DNA of 64,000 nucleotides, from contig NC_003279.8 of the NCBI RefSeq assembly GCF_000002985.6, positions 1,054,001 through 1,118,000 on the forward strand, in the 5' to 3' direction. The stretch comes from Caenorhabditis elegans. Its lineage: Eukaryota; Nematoda; Chromadorea; Rhabditida; Rhabditidae. The translations under genes were made by a program, and so were the position numbers. Within the stretch, counting starts at the first letter, position 1; each line of letters opens with the position of its first letter. This document shows, one piece after another, positions 50,681-62,881 of this stretch. The notes under the pieces are model-generated. The model saw nothing but the letters and a program-made list of their open reading frames with translations. It did no database searches and was not told the DNA's origin.

Positions 50681-51752
50681 AGGAAGTAGAAGAACACCGT
50701 TGCAAGATAAATTTTAAAAAAATTAGGACACTGAACTGAAGTTCAAATGATAACAAAAACATCCTGTTTTCCATTTTAAAAACATCGAAAAGCAAAAAAT
50801 ATTTACTTATGATAATAATAATGACCGGTGGAAATGTTATATTTGCATATTAATAGTATATTAACTGGTTCCGACCCAGAAATCGGAAACCGCTTTATCA
50901 AAAAATGTTCACTAGAAAATATGGTATAACCTTCTCAAACTTTTACTAAACCTAGAAAAAGCTACAGCCGACATCTGCCGTGTTGATTTTTTCAAAACCT
51001 TTTTGGAGGGAGACAAAAATGTACCTGTGAGATGTCGGCCACTATAACGTGGCCGACATCTTTTGGTAGTGGAGGCACAAAGAAGTAAAAGTTAGGTGCC
51101 TAGTAAATTGTAGAAAATGCCAAAAATTTTAAGTTATTTTTTTTGTAATTTTAATTTTTCTTCTAATTTCAATTTTTTTTTCTTGTTTCAAAGACAACTA
51201 AAAAAATTTGAGATCCTGAAAATCAAAAAAAAAAAGTTCCTAGACAATTGTTATTGTTTGTTCTTGGCCTCCGCCACGGTGGGGCTCAATAACAACTTAC
51301 TATGCTCATTAAATAAAAAAGAGAAGTGTGGGGGGAGACACACAACTGGATCCGATGGATAGATTAATTGCAGTATGATTGTAGTGATAGGGAAGCTGAA
51401 ATTCCAGTCGAAGGGGTTGGAACTGAAACAAAGGAAAAAAAAAGCAAACGTTTAAATTTTTTTTTGGTTTCAAATTTTCAAATTTGAGAAGTTCTACTAC
51501 AGGAAGACCGCCGAAAAAAATTTCGATTTTTCGATTTATCGGTTTTTTCGTTTTTTTTTTCTAGCAAAACCGATAAATCGAAAAAAAAATTTGGGTTGCA
51601 CGGTTTTTCGAACATGACGTCACTTTTCTGTTCGTATCTTGCGCATGGTGGCCGAGGTCGCCCAGTTTTCTAGGCCACGCGGTAAACTTCGTGGCCTAGA
51701 AACTTCCAAATCATCCGGAAAAGCTTGCGGCCTAGAAACTCACGACATGGCC
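50681..51752. other. Intergenic DNA, no gene seen
   Basis: An inverted AGATGTCGGCCAC / GTGGCCGACATCT pair near 51030-51062, and TCGATTTATCGGTTTT / AAAACCGATAAATCGA near 51529-51580. No gene. Confidence 0.4.
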
Positions 51753-51978
51753 CTCGGGGTTTTGGCCTTTCTCATTGCATTTTTCGCGCTCCATTGACAA
51801 TTGCCGGGAAAGTCGTGTACTTCACAAGGACAAATACATTTAGCTTTACAACTAAAAACGAGCCGCGACGCGACACACAACGCGCCGTAAATCTACCCCC
51901 AGATATGGCCAAGTCAAAATGGCCTAGTTCGGCAAAAACTCTTCCATTTCAATTTATGAGGGAAGCCAGAAATCCGTG
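51753..51978 (+). mobile_element. Family M MITE-like repeat
   Basis: CTCGGGGTTTTGGCCTTTC left; AAGCCAGAAATCCGTGA right. Confidence 0.8.
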
Positions 51979-52830
51979 ATGGCCTAGAAAAGCAAATCAT
52001 AGCCGTGGGTAGCCGAGAACTTGAAAATTCTTCCAAGTGTTACAACTTTCTAAATTATTCATTCTTACAAAGTGCAAAAAACGGAAGGAATTCAAAATTT
52101 TTCAATTTTTCTGAAAAATTCAGAAAAAAATCAACACAACTTAATATTTACGTTTTTCGATTCATTATTCATTGCCAATTTTTAAAACTGACCACACGGT
52201 GACGTCATTTTTTCTGCAAATTTTGCAAATGATTGCCGCATAAAAAATCTAGGCCATCTAGGCCATGGTGACGTCACTCCTCTTCCATTAGCTTGCGCTA
52301 GGTGTGGCCGAGAGTGTAGCGATTTCTAGGCCACAGGGTAGACTTTGGTGGCCTAGAATCTCACTACATGGCCTAGAAAACCAAAAGTAGGCAATTTAAT
52401 CTTTTCCTGTAAGAAAAACGACATAATAATCATTAATCGGTGATATGATATAAGAGGAGATATGTGTAAAAAGATAAAAGATATGATTACATAACCCGTC
52501 TTCTTTTCTTTTTCTTACTCTCTCTCTTTTCACACTCACATGTCTCAAAAACAGAAAATCTCTCATTTTTCCTCTCCCTCAAAAAGAAAAAGCTGATAAG
52601 AAGAAAAAGACATATGAGATCAAAAGTGACAGATTTTGACCTATCAGGTTACCGGCCGGATGGCGATACCTATCAAAAATAATCACAAATAACCCTGACA
52701 GCTTTGTGCTAAACTTTGATCTACCTTCTTCTTTCAAAAATTTGGGACACTGAAAAAAGTTTGAGGGAGCACCCCGGAAAACTTTCAGAATTGGCATTTA
52801 AAAAAGTGGCATAGAAAACTTGCCATTGGC
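51979..52830. other. Intergenic DNA, no gene seen
   Basis: AT-rich with scattered TCTAGGCCA phrases and a pyrimidine tract near 52500-52535. No gene seen. Confidence 0.4.
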
Positions 52831-53470
52831 CTGAAAATTTCAAGAAGTGGCCTAAAATTTGAAAAATTTAAAAAAAACCAAATGATAGCCTAGAAATTTC
52901 ACGAATGACGCAAAAATCTCAATGGTGGCCTAGAAATCTAAATATGGCCTAAAAGTTCAGAAGATGACCGCATTGATGGCCTAGAAATACTAATTGAGGC
53001 CTAGAAATTTTAAAAATTTTTTAACTGTCAAGAAATTTGCATAGTAAGCTCAAAATTCCAAATTTGGCCTAGAAAATCACCTAGAAATACTAAAAATGGC
53101 CTAGTATTTTTATTATGGCCTATAAATATTAATAAATTGTCATTTCAAGAAATGGCTTATAAAACAAAATTGTGGCCTAGAAATTTCACAAATGGCCCAG
53201 AAAATAGCCCAGAAATGGCCCCCAATGAGGGCCTAAAAAATCTAAACATGGCCTAGAAATTCAAGTTTTTTCAAGGAGCTGTTTAAAAATTTGCGTAGGC
53301 CTAGAAAACCAGTGATGGCCTAAAAATACCAAACATGGCCTAGAAATATCATTTGTGGCCTAGAACCTCAACCACGGCCTAGAGTTCCTAAATATGGCCT
53401 AGAAAACCTGTGATGGTCTAGAAATCCCAATGACTAGCTGCATAAAAACCTCTACGATGGCCTAGAAAAT
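52830..53470. repeat. Diffuse GGCCTAGAAATT array upstream of RING gene 1
   Basis: Irregularly spaced (about 20-35 bases) ATGGCCTAGAAAT units; more degenerate than the arrays at 43.7 kb and 54 kb. It ends about 110 bases before the ATG of RING gene 1. Confidence 0.75.
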
Positions 53471-53581
53471 TTTTATTTCCTTAAACCGATGTTTCTTGAC
53501 CACCCAACAACACTTGTTTGTTCAGAAAAATGATAAAACCCTGAAATTTTTTATCACTTTTTTTGAAAATTTTTCTATCAA

Positions 53582-56500
53582 ATGTCTCTACTCACCTCGA
53601 TTTTCTGTCCGTTGTGCAAAACTCCATATGGTAAATTTTATTGTTTTATTCCGAGAGGACAACACCCCTGTTTCATTTTCCAGACGAGACCCAGAAAAGA
53701 CCGCGTCTCGGTTCGTGTCATCACTCGACATGTGAGCAGTGTCAGAAGAACGCCACGTGTCAGATTTGTGGGCTGGAGGACTCTTTCAGGGATGTCGTGT
53801 ACAATTATGATTTGATCCGATGTATGGAAAATCTATCTGAAATTTTGGAATCCGATGATCTACAAGGAGAATCAAAGGTTGGTGACGTCACAGGTGGCCT
53901 AGAAATCTTATCGGTGGAAGATTCGTGAAAGTTTCAAGCGCGCTCTGTAGAGAAATTGATGAAAAATTAATTAAAACAAATTGTGGACTAGAAATCTAGA
54001 GAATCTCTATCAATTTTTTTAAAATCGCCAATTTGGATTTCTAGGCCATCAATATAAATTCTAGGTTATATTTCAAATATCTAGGGGACCAATGATGCTT
54101 CTATGTTATATATTAAATTTCTAGGCTATCGATGAGATTTCTAGGCCATGTTCAGAATTTCTAGGCTATCAATAAATTTTCTAGGCTATCGATGAGATTT
54201 CTAGGCCATATTCAGAATTTCTAGGTAATCCATAAAATTTCTAGGCCATCGATAAGATTTCTAGGCCAGATTTAGAATTTTTAGGCCATCGATGAAATTT
54301 CTAGGCCATCAATATGATTTCTAGGCCATGTTCAGAATTTCTAGACTATCAATAAATTTTCTAAGCCATCGATAAGATTTCTGGACCATATTTAGAATTT
54401 CTAGGCCACCAATGAAATTTCTGGGCCAAATTTTCAATTTCTTTTTTTTTTAATTTCTAGGTCATATTCAAAACTTCTAGGCCGCCAATAAAATTTCTAG
54501 GCCAAATCTTTAAATTCTAGGTCATATTTTGAATTTCTAGGCCACCAATGAGATTTCTAGAACAAAAAAGCTTAAGTTCTAGGTCACATTTTGAATTTCT
54601 AGGCCACCAATAAAATTTCTAGATAATATTTTAAATGTCTAAAACACATTTAAAAATTTTCTAAGCCACTAATAAAAGTTCTAGGCCACGGATAAGATTT
54701 CTAGGCCACCAGTGACGCAATGACGTCTCCAGTAGCCCACCAAGGGAGCCCGTGGTACCTTATGACATCATTATGGTTTCCAGCCCCTAAGCTGCATGAC
54801 CAAAGGATGTGGATCCGACCTGAAGCCGAGATTCTGTGTTACCTGTGCTTTATCCTCAGGAATTGCCGAATACCATCCATCATCCGGATCCTTAAGGCTG
54901 AACCATTGCATCTCGGAAATAATAATAATGGACAAGGCCAACAACTTTCTGATTTGCGCTGATTGTATCTGTAATGGAGACCATTCGGACCATGAGATTC
55001 TAAAAAATCATGAGATGGGCGACATGGAAGCGGAGCTGCAGTTTTTGTGTTCCGCGGCACGTGGATTCCTGATGGAAAGTCATATGGATAGGGGTGCAAT
55101 TGATTGTGAGATCTTGAAAGATCAGGTCATCAAATTTCGGAAATATGCAGTAGCGATGCAGGTAGGCATGTAGGTAGGCAGGTAGTTCAGGAATAGGTAG
55201 TAGGCAGGTGAGTGGAGAGGTCTAAGGCGATTGGTAGGCAAAGAAGTAGGTAGGCAGGTAGATCAGGCAGGCCATAAGTAGAAAAAAGGTAAACAAGTGT
55301 TAATGTAAGTTAAGATGCAGGCGGTAGGCAGGCAGACAAGTGGACAGCCACGTAACTAGTAGGCGGCTTTTTGGCGAAGCAGGCAAGCACAAACTTAGGC
55401 AGGCAAGCAGGTCATAATAAACACTAAGCAGACAAGTAGGCAGGCAGGTTGCAAGTTGAAGGTAGGTAGGCAGTTAGGAAGGTATGTAGGCAGGCGGGCC
55501 ACGAATAAACGATAGATAGTCTCAAAGGCAGACAGGACACAAAATATTGATTGCCTGATACGTAGGCGAAAAGGCGGTGGGTAGGCACGTAGGCTGGCAG
55601 GTAACAAGTAGGAGGTAGGCAGGTGACGGTAGCAGGCAGAGAGGTAGGTAGGCATGAAATAGGCACACAAACTGTTTGTTTCAGATGTTTTTGAAAACGG
55701 AAAATTGGAAAAGGGTGGAGGATGAGGTCATGATGAACGACTTATCAGTGAAATTCAATGCGAAAATTCCTGAAATTATGAATGCAAAGAAGAAAGCTTT
55801 GGAGATGGTAAAATCGATATTCACCCGGAATCGAAAGCTTCGGCAACGGCATTTGATGTATGACCAGCTGGAAATCCAAAAATATTTGGATTTTACTGAA
55901 CTGAAAAAGTCTGAAAATTCTAACGAAAAAGCTAAAGCCATGTTGCAAAAAACAATCGATCAATTTCAAAAATGCAAAGAAATATATTCAAAATTCTGCG
56001 TGATTCCACTGGATCCGGCTGATGCTCTAGAAATTGACAGGGAAATTGAAGATAAAATGAGAAAACTTGAAGATGAACAGAAGAAGAAAACACCGATGGA
56101 AGTGGAAGAGGACTCGAAATTTTTCAAGTTTCGCGCTTTGCAAAAGGAGATTGAGGTGAGGATATTGTATTTAAGCCAACCACTAATTTTTTGAAAAATT
56201 TTGGCGGGAAGTCAAATTTCGTCAGAAAAAGTTTGGCGGGAATTCAAATTTCTTCAGGAAATTTTGGCGGGAATTCGAATTTATCTAGAAAAATTTTGGC
56301 GGGAACTCAAATTTCTTCAGAAAATTTTGGCGGGAATTCGAATTTTCTCAGAAAAAGTTTGGCGGGAATTCAAATTTATTTAGAAAAATTTTAGCGGGAA
56401 TTCAAACTTCTGCAGAAAAATTTTGGCGGGAATTCGAATTTCTTCAGAAAATTTTGGCGGGGATTCAAATTTATTAGGAAAATTTTGGCGGGAACGTTGT

Positions 56501-58251
56501 CCGCGCCGGAAGCGTGGTCAGCGGCTGGTAATAAAATACAAAAGTGAAATTTGCGAAAAACCAAAAAAAAAGCGACAGTCCTGGTCCTGTGCACACTAGA
56601 TGTTTTATCTATAGTTTGATCTACACGGCATCTCTGCCGGTATAGTGTGGCCTACATTCTCCCCGCTTGCTCTGCTTGTACCCCTCCTTGTGTGACCGCT
56701 CAACCGCTCAGTGGTCTCTTGTATTCACCTCTTCTTATATGATGTGGGTACACAAAATTCTGAGAATGCGTCGTAACGAAAACTACTTTTTAAATGACTA
56801 TTGTAGCTCTTTTTTTCAAAATGAATTTGTTTTTCGAACAGTGACGAAGCGTTACAGTAGTCGTTCAAAGAATTACTGTACTTTTCGTTACGAGATATTT
56901 TGCGCGTCAAATATGCTGCGCAACACGCATTCTCAGATTTTCGTGCTCCCGTAATATTATCTTCACAAGTAAATGATATGATTATCAAGATATGTGAGGA
57001 CTGCCAAAAATTAAAAATTTTAAAAATATTGAAATACTTTCAATGCACCGCCTAAATTGTTTGCATAGTTAAAATTCCAATTTTCCTTCAAAGTGTCTGG
57101 GAAAGCGAAATTTGAGTATTCCGGCTAGTTGTTTTTGCAAAATTGAGGTTTTTTTTTGAAAGTTTTATAAAATTTGACAGGTCGTATACCCACCAGAAGT
57201 TTTGAAAACATTTTTTTGTAAATGTTAGTTTCCGCCAAAATATTCTGAAAATTTGAAGATTGAACTTCCATCTTATTTTTCAAATTTTTAGAGAATTTTT
57301 AGGTATTACTTTTTAAATTCTAAAAGTTGATATTTGAATGGCAAACGTGGTCGGCAAACGATTTTTTCCGGCAGATCGGCAAATCGGCAAACAGGCAAGT
57401 TGTGGTTTTGCACTTATTTTGTTTGGAAATGTTAGAATTTCGATTTGAAATTACAAAATTAAACGTATCCTATGAATGTCCCTACATCTATTTTGAAAAA
57501 GTGAGCAAATTCCATGAAAATATCTAAGGAAACGGGGAAAAAAGATGACACAGTTTTAAGTGTTCCCGTCTTATAAAAATCTTTCTAATCATTTTCGGCA
57601 AACGACAAACCGGCAATTTGCCGAAAATAAAAATTTCCGGCAAACCGACAAACCGGCAATTTGCCAATTTGCCGAATTTGTCGACAAATCAATTTTCCGA
57701 ACTGCAATTGCCGCTCACCCCTGATTAGAATCCCAATTCAATTTCATTGCAAAATTATTGAGAGAAATTTAAATTAAAATGGTTCCCTGAAATTTTTGGA
57801 AAAATGATTTTTTTTTTCAAACTTCAAGCCAATTTATTATTTTCTAGTTTTACCTTAAATGGCGGAAATTTTTCAGAGAGTTCATATTCAACATAAAACC
57901 TGCGAAAAGGAATGGCTAACACGACGTCGCGAGGTATTTCATTTGATTTCAAGCCGCTACAAAACTATATCCCAACTGGAACAACAACTTGGAAACGTTA
58001 TATATACTCCAACTGCAAATGCAATATGGGCTTACGAGATAACTATGAAAAGCCTGCAGAATGATAAACGATTGATAAAGCTTTTTGAATCAATATCTGA
58101 ACTGCTTCAAGCCAGGCTTATGGCCTCTAAATACTTCCCAGATGTCCCTGGAAAATCTTATGAGGATGAGATTTTTAAGCGACTACTCGTGGAGGATTAT
58201 GATGACCAGATTGGAATTTCGTGGCTTCAGAAAATTCTTTTTATGTTTTAA
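53582..58251 (+). CDS. RING/B-box (TRIM-like) protein 1, 488 aa
   Basis: Exons 53582-53630, 53684-53877, 54784-55161, 55685-56155 and 57877-58251; phase closes to 488 codons plus TAA. An N-terminal RING-HC finger has C9, C12, C28, H30, C33, C36, C42 and C45. A second cysteine cluster (85-102, C-x4-C-x8-C-x2-C) and a C-x2-C ... H-x2-H cluster (CADCICNGDHSDH) are B-box-like. The rest is highly charged and probably coiled coil (KLEDEQKKKTPMEVEED). This matches the nematode RING/B-box family; an E3 ubiquitin ligase role is inferred from the RING. The exon layout, including a 49-base first exon, equals that of the next gene. AATAAA follows the stop by 3 bases. Confidence 0.85.
53985..54715. repeat. 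TTCTAGGCCATCGATGAGAT minisatellite, RING gene 1 intron 2
   Basis: About 35 units of 19-21 bases, alternating GCCATCGATGARAT and GCCATRTTCAGAAT types in a roughly 40-base period. Confidence 0.9.
55162..55675. repeat. TAGGCAGG array filling RING gene 1 intron 3
   Basis: The intron starts GTAGGCATGTAGGTAGGCAG at the splice donor itself and continues with 4-8-base steps of TAGGCAGG, GGTAGG and GGCAAG nearly to the acceptor TTTGTTTCAG. Confidence 0.9.
56195..56500. repeat. TTTTGGCGGGAATTCAAATT minisatellite, RING gene 1 intron 4
   Basis: About 10 units of 31-33 bases: TTTTGGCGGGAATTCAAATT plus TCTTCAGAAAA. Confidence 0.9.
56735..56955. repeat. Palindromic repeat, second family copy
   Basis: ACAAAATTCTGAGAATGCGT left and ACGCATTCTCAGATTTTCGT right, with CTACTTTTTAAATGACTATT / AGTAGTCGTTCAAAGAATTA arms. 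Diverged copy of 2521-2850. Confidence 0.75.
57350..57720. repeat. Family S remnants flanking unique DNA, intron 4
   Basis: GGCAGATCGGCAAATCGGCA near 57373 and GCAATTTGCCGAAAATAAAA near 57620, in inverted relation, with about 200 bases between. Confidence 0.6.
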
Positions 58252-58254
58252 CTG

Positions 58255-58260
58255 AATAAA
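58255..58260 (+). terminator. Poly(A) signal of RING gene 1
   Basis: AATAAA three bases after the stop codon, implying a 3' UTR of only about 20 bases, followed 160 bases later by the next start codon. Confidence 0.65.
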
Positions 58261-58422
58261 TTGAACTTAAATTTAAACTCTAAATTTTCCAAATAATATT
58301 TTTTTATTTTAAGTTGAAATTTCTCGCCTTTTATGTGTTTACTTTCCTTTTTTGTCTTCCTGAAAAAAAGTGATAACGGGTGTGTTGCAATACCACCACT
58401 ATAATTCTTACTTGGCAACAAT

Positions 58423-61400
58423 ATGGAGTCGATTTCCACACTGATTTGTTATGAATGCGGGAAGTTTTATGGTAATGAAAGATTATTTCAGTTGATGGTG
58501 TGATATAATAGGACAACAAATTACTAATAGCTTTTTAGTTAATACTATTTCCATAACAATTCATTCAACTGATATATATATATGGGTCAGTTAAAGTTGT
58601 AGGATTTTTTTACCGATGCTCCATGTTTTCATTTAACTCATAACTTTGGTCATTGCAATGATATCAATAAAAATTCAATTACAAACTTGAAGAATAAAGT
58701 ATTCTTTATTGATGCACCATGTTTTTTGTTTAACTTTAACACCTCATAACTCTTACAACACATAATTAATTTTCATCAAAACGCACCAATATATTTTTAA
58801 CAAAAAACTTTGATAACCCAGCTATATTGTTAGTTGGCAATTTTTGTATCAGTATAATCTATTAAGACTAAAGTTCTGTTCAAAAAACATTTTTAGTATT
58901 TTATATGCATTAACAAAGAAAATTTAATTTCAGATACAGAAGACCATCAACCTATTCTAATTGACTGCAGTCATTCGATATGTCTCCTTTGTGTTACAGT
59001 AACCTCTGACTGTCCAATTTGTAGTAGAGAGTTTTTGGAGCCACACGTTAATGATGACTTTCTTGAGCTTGTAAAATATGCAAATTCTATTCTACCAAAA
59101 GATGATAGTGAATATTCTAAAAGAGTTCAGGTGGGCTGTTTTCTAATATTTGACCAAGAAGTGTTCGGGCAGGCTCTGCAATTTTCTCGAAGTTGATCGA
59201 TTTTTTTCGTTTTTTTTAACCCTATTCATTTTACTCAAGATTATTGAAATTCACTGAAACATTCATCGATTTTTCTTAAAATTATGGATTTTTAAAAACA
59301 TTTTCTCAAAACAACCATTGATTTTCATGAATGTTTTTGACAGATGTCAATTTTTCTTGAAGATTATCAATTTTGTAATTATTTTTCTTCAATGATCTTG
59401 TTGAATTTTATCGATTTCAACTTTTTTTCAAACTTTTAAAAATTATTTATTTTCTTCTAATTTGTCGGTTTTTTTTTAAACATAACCTACTCAAATTTTT
59501 GTCCTGAAACGATGCTTTTCAGACTATCCAACAATCCATGTGCACCAAATGCTCCGATTCTGAAAAAGCGACTAGAATATGTGCTACATGTGTTAAAGAA
59601 TTCGGTTTTGACCTGAAAAAACTGGAAACCTCATCAAAATGGGTAATTCAATCCTTTGCAATTCCAGTGTCCTCCGGAGATTTTTCGATTTGTTCAAATT
59701 GTGCAATTGATAATCATAGTGATGAGAATCATGAAATTCTTAGAGTTAGGGATATTGAGAATTTGGAAGATATTATAAAAATGGAGATTTATGTGAAATT
59801 TCATGAAGACGAAGAAACTTTGGAAGATTTTTACCGGAAAATTATTCTTCAATATCAATTGTGGAAACGTGGATTTGATCTACTAGCTGATGAGAATATT
59901 GTGGGGAATATGGAGCAAATTCCATCGGAGCAATTGAAGGTAGGATGACCCCGTGGCCTAGAAGTTCTAAGTTCTAAAAAACTCTTCCATCATAATTTTA
60001 AATCTGAAACTGATTTTCTACGCCACCAATCAGTTTTTGATGGCCTAGGAAATTTAAAAACTCTTCCATCGAAATTTCGATTGATATTCTCAAAATTTTT
60101 TCGAGTTTTCTGAAAAATTTTCGATTTTTTAACTCTGAAAAGTATTTACGTGCTTTTTTGTCGATTTTTTCAAAAAAAATTATTTATAAATTTTTTTTTT
60201 AATCTGAGACTTTCGTTTTCTTTTTAAAATTCATAAATTTTCTGAAAAGATTGTTTTTTTTTATTTATTGAAGCACAATTTTTCTTTTAATTTATCGACT
60301 TTCTTCGAGTTTTTTTTAATTATCATATAAAAATTACACAGGGTTCTGGCCTTCCTCATTGAATTTTTCGCGCTCCATTGACAATCTCCTGCCGGACAAC
60401 GCGTGGGAAAGTCGTGTACTCCACACGGACAAATGCATTCAGTTTTACTACTAAAATCGAGGCGCGACGCGACACACAACGCGCCGTAAATCTACCCCAG
60501 ATATGGCCGAGCCAAAATGGCCTAGTTACGCAAAAACTCTTCCATTTAAATTTATGAGGGAAGCCAGAAATCTGTGAAATTATCGATTTCAGTAGTGTTA
60601 GAGTGTTAAATTTACCATGCCTGCGGATTTTTGCCTGTTTTCAGACAAATTTCACTATGTGTCCACGCGAACTTGCCCTGTTTTTACAATTTTTATTGCA
60701 CCAGGTATCCAAATTTTGATGACTGTCTGCGGTAAAAAATCCTCGGCATGGTAAATTTAACACTCTAACACTACTGATTTCTACTTGAAAATATGAATTT
60801 CTAGAATTGATCTATATCTTCAATTTTGTCGGTTTTTTTTTCAGAAAAGCTACGAAGAATCTAAAAAACCACGACGCGACTTGATTTCTAGAGTGAGAAA
60901 ACTAAAAGCGGAAGAGCTGAAAATTCATCAAAACCATCTGCAAATGCATATTCAGGAGAACACATACCCGGAGCTTAATGAGAAATTGCAAAAAATCGAT
61001 AATTCGTTTTCCGAAATTTTAGGTCAACAGGAAGAGTACGGAGAATTCGATTACGAAATAGCGGAAAAAATGGAAAATTTCGAGTCGGAGTTCAAGGAAA
61101 AGCAGCTAGTTGTTCTGGAAGTCGACGATGATTTTGAGAAATTTTATAAGCATCAGGCGTTGCTCGAAGAGCTTCAAAGTCTGAAAACAGCAATGGATTC
61201 CGGAATGCAAAAACTTGCTGTAAAAATGCAGAAATTCAATATTTATCTGGAAAATATGCGGCGAAATTTGGAAACTTGTGAATTTGAAGAGTTCAAAATT
61301 GTCATTTACATGGATATTATTGAAGAAAACACGTTGATCGAAAAATCAATAATTGAGATTATTCAGTTCCACGAGCGGATTGTTTTTTGTCATTTGATGC

Positions 61401-61501
61401 ATTTGAAATACTTTCCTGTAACTTCTGAGTCTACAATTGAAGATGTGGTTTTTGATCGATTTATCAAAGATTTCAAAAAGGATATTGAATGGGATTTTTA
61501 G
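58423..61501 (+). CDS. RING/B-box (TRIM-like) protein 2, 439 aa
   Basis: Exons 58423-58471, 58934-59130, 59523-59939 and 60845-61501; phase closes to 439 codons plus TAG. The RING has C9, C12, C28, H30, C33, C36, C43 and C46, the same spacing as gene 1 apart from one residue. B-box-like clusters follow: C-x2-C at 89-92, C-x2-C at 102-105, and CSNCAIDNHSDENHEI. A long charged coiled-coil region fills exon 4 (EKMENFESEFKEKQ). The C-terminus DFKKDIEWDF is acidic and aromatic. First-exon length (49 bases) and intron phases match gene 1, so the two are tandem duplicates; gene 2 lacks the last intron of gene 1. The start lies 171 bases after the stop of gene 1. Confidence 0.85.
60337..60576 (+). 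mobile_element. Family M MITE-like repeat, RING gene 2 intron 3
   Basis: CACAGGGTTCTGGCCTTCC left; AGCCAGAAATCTGTG right; complete middle. Confidence 0.85.
60589..60777. mobile_element. Short MITE with 43-base inverted ends, RING gene 2 intron 3
   Basis: The left end TCAGTAGTGTTAGAGTGTTA ... ACCATGCCTGCGG is mirrored at the right by CCTCGGCATGGT ... TAACACTCTAACACTACTGA. Total 189 bases. It lies 12 bases from the family M copy. Confidence 0.8.
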
Positions 61502-61964
61502 AACTGTTTTATTTGCTTTCTCAATGTAAATTAACTGCTATATTTCGTATGAACTTTTTTCAGTCTTTGTGTCAAAAAATTACATTTAATACAAATTTTT
61601 GAATGCTGGATAAGAGAATTTGGCATCAAAAACTAGTTTTAAAAAACTGAGAAAAACTGAGATAATTTATAACTTTTCAAAACGTTGATGAGAGCTGATA
61701 TAAATTGGTATTTTCTGAAAGCGATGACAATTCTAAACAGTTTATGAAAGTAAAAAAGAAGGTTTCCCTTTGATTTTCTAGTGATTTTTAATTTTGAAGA
61801 AATAGCTATTGGCTAAATCTCCATTTTTCCTACCAAACACTTGCAAAATCCCTCCCTGTTGGATATGCTAATATATTTTAATCAGTTATGATAACTTTAT
61901 GATAATCACCCCTATATATTCCCTCTATCACAATATAATTATTATTATCCCCAAAAACAAATCT
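61502..61964 (+). other. Spacer between RING gene 2 and the secreted-protein gene
   Basis: AT-rich. Holds the 3' end of RING gene 2 and the promoter of the following gene; no clear AATAAA for RING gene 2. Confidence 0.4.
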
Positions 61965-62728
61965 ATGAAGTATTTGATTGTTCTCTCCTGTTTTATTCTT
62001 CATGGAGTTGCCGCAAATTGTGGAGGTGATTTTTTTTTTGGCCAGCTAAAAAATTGTAGGATTTCTAAGCTATACTGCTCAACAAATACTATGCCATCTT
62101 AAAGGTGGCGTAATCGAATTTTCTTACAATTTCTATATTCGACTACACAAAACTACACAAAACCCACCTTAACATGGACAAATTGCTCGGATGCGTCTGC
62201 GCTTAAAGTGAATGATGTGCAATGTGCAACCGGAAGTCAGCAGCTTCTTCGGTACAATGTGGATGATGAAGAATTTTATACACCAGTTTCGGATTGGGTA
62301 AGTATGGTATAGAAAAATCACTGCTACCAAGAAGTAAAGTGGCATCACGCGGGTTCTGGCTTCCCTCATAAATTGAAATGGAAGAGTTTGCCGTACTAGG
62401 CCATTTTAGCTCGGCCATATCTGGTGTAGATTTACGGCGCGTTGCGTGTCGCGTCGCGGCTCGATTTTAGTTGTAAAACTAAATGTATTTGTCCGTGTGG
62501 AGTGCACGACTTTCCCACGCGTTGTCCGGCGGGCGATTGTCAATGGAGCACGAAAAATTCAATGAGAAACGCCAGAACACCGTGTGGCCTAGAAACTTCT
62601 AGGACACTAAACAAAAATCTTTATTATAGAAGTCCTGGACAAACGGAATGAAAATGGAGTGCCAGCAAAATAAATGGGAAATGACTTCTGAAAAAAAGGA
62701 GCAATATTATTTTACCTGCAAGAACTAG
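61965..62728 (+). CDS. Small secreted cysteine-containing protein, intact or decayed
   Basis: ATG at 61965 starts a clear signal peptide (MKYLIVLSCFILHGVAA) followed by NCG. A downstream segment ending at 62297 (TWTNCSDASALKVNDVQCAT ... TPVSDW) is followed by a GTAAGT donor. The last exon 62630-62728 encodes a Cys-containing end (MKMECQQNKWEM ... YYFTCKN) with TAG, and AATAAA follows. Signal and middle segment share a frame, but TAA at 62100-62102 lies between them, so either a short intron near 62026-62069 and a second one are used or the gene is broken. The cysteine pattern vaguely recalls nematode C6-type secreted proteins; not certain. Confidence 0.45.
62346..62584 (-). mobile_element. 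Family M MITE-like repeat in the last intron
   Basis: CACGCGGGTTCTGGCTTCCC left; CGCCAGAACACCGTG right; complete. Confidence 0.85.
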
Positions 62729-62835
62729 ACGTTCTTCACAAATTGTCTGAAGATCTGGACAAGAAATATCGATATTTCTAACTTTTTAAACTTGAATTGT
62801 CATTTTTTTCTATTGTGGCACAAAAAGTTACTTGC

Positions 62836-62841
62836 AATAAA
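62836..62841 (+). terminator. Poly(A) signal of the secreted-protein gene
   Basis: AATAAA 107 bases after TAG at 62726-62728, in the right place to end this transcript. Confidence 0.55.
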
Positions 62842-62881
62842 GATTCGAACGAATAATTTTTGGACAGAAGAAATTTGGCAA

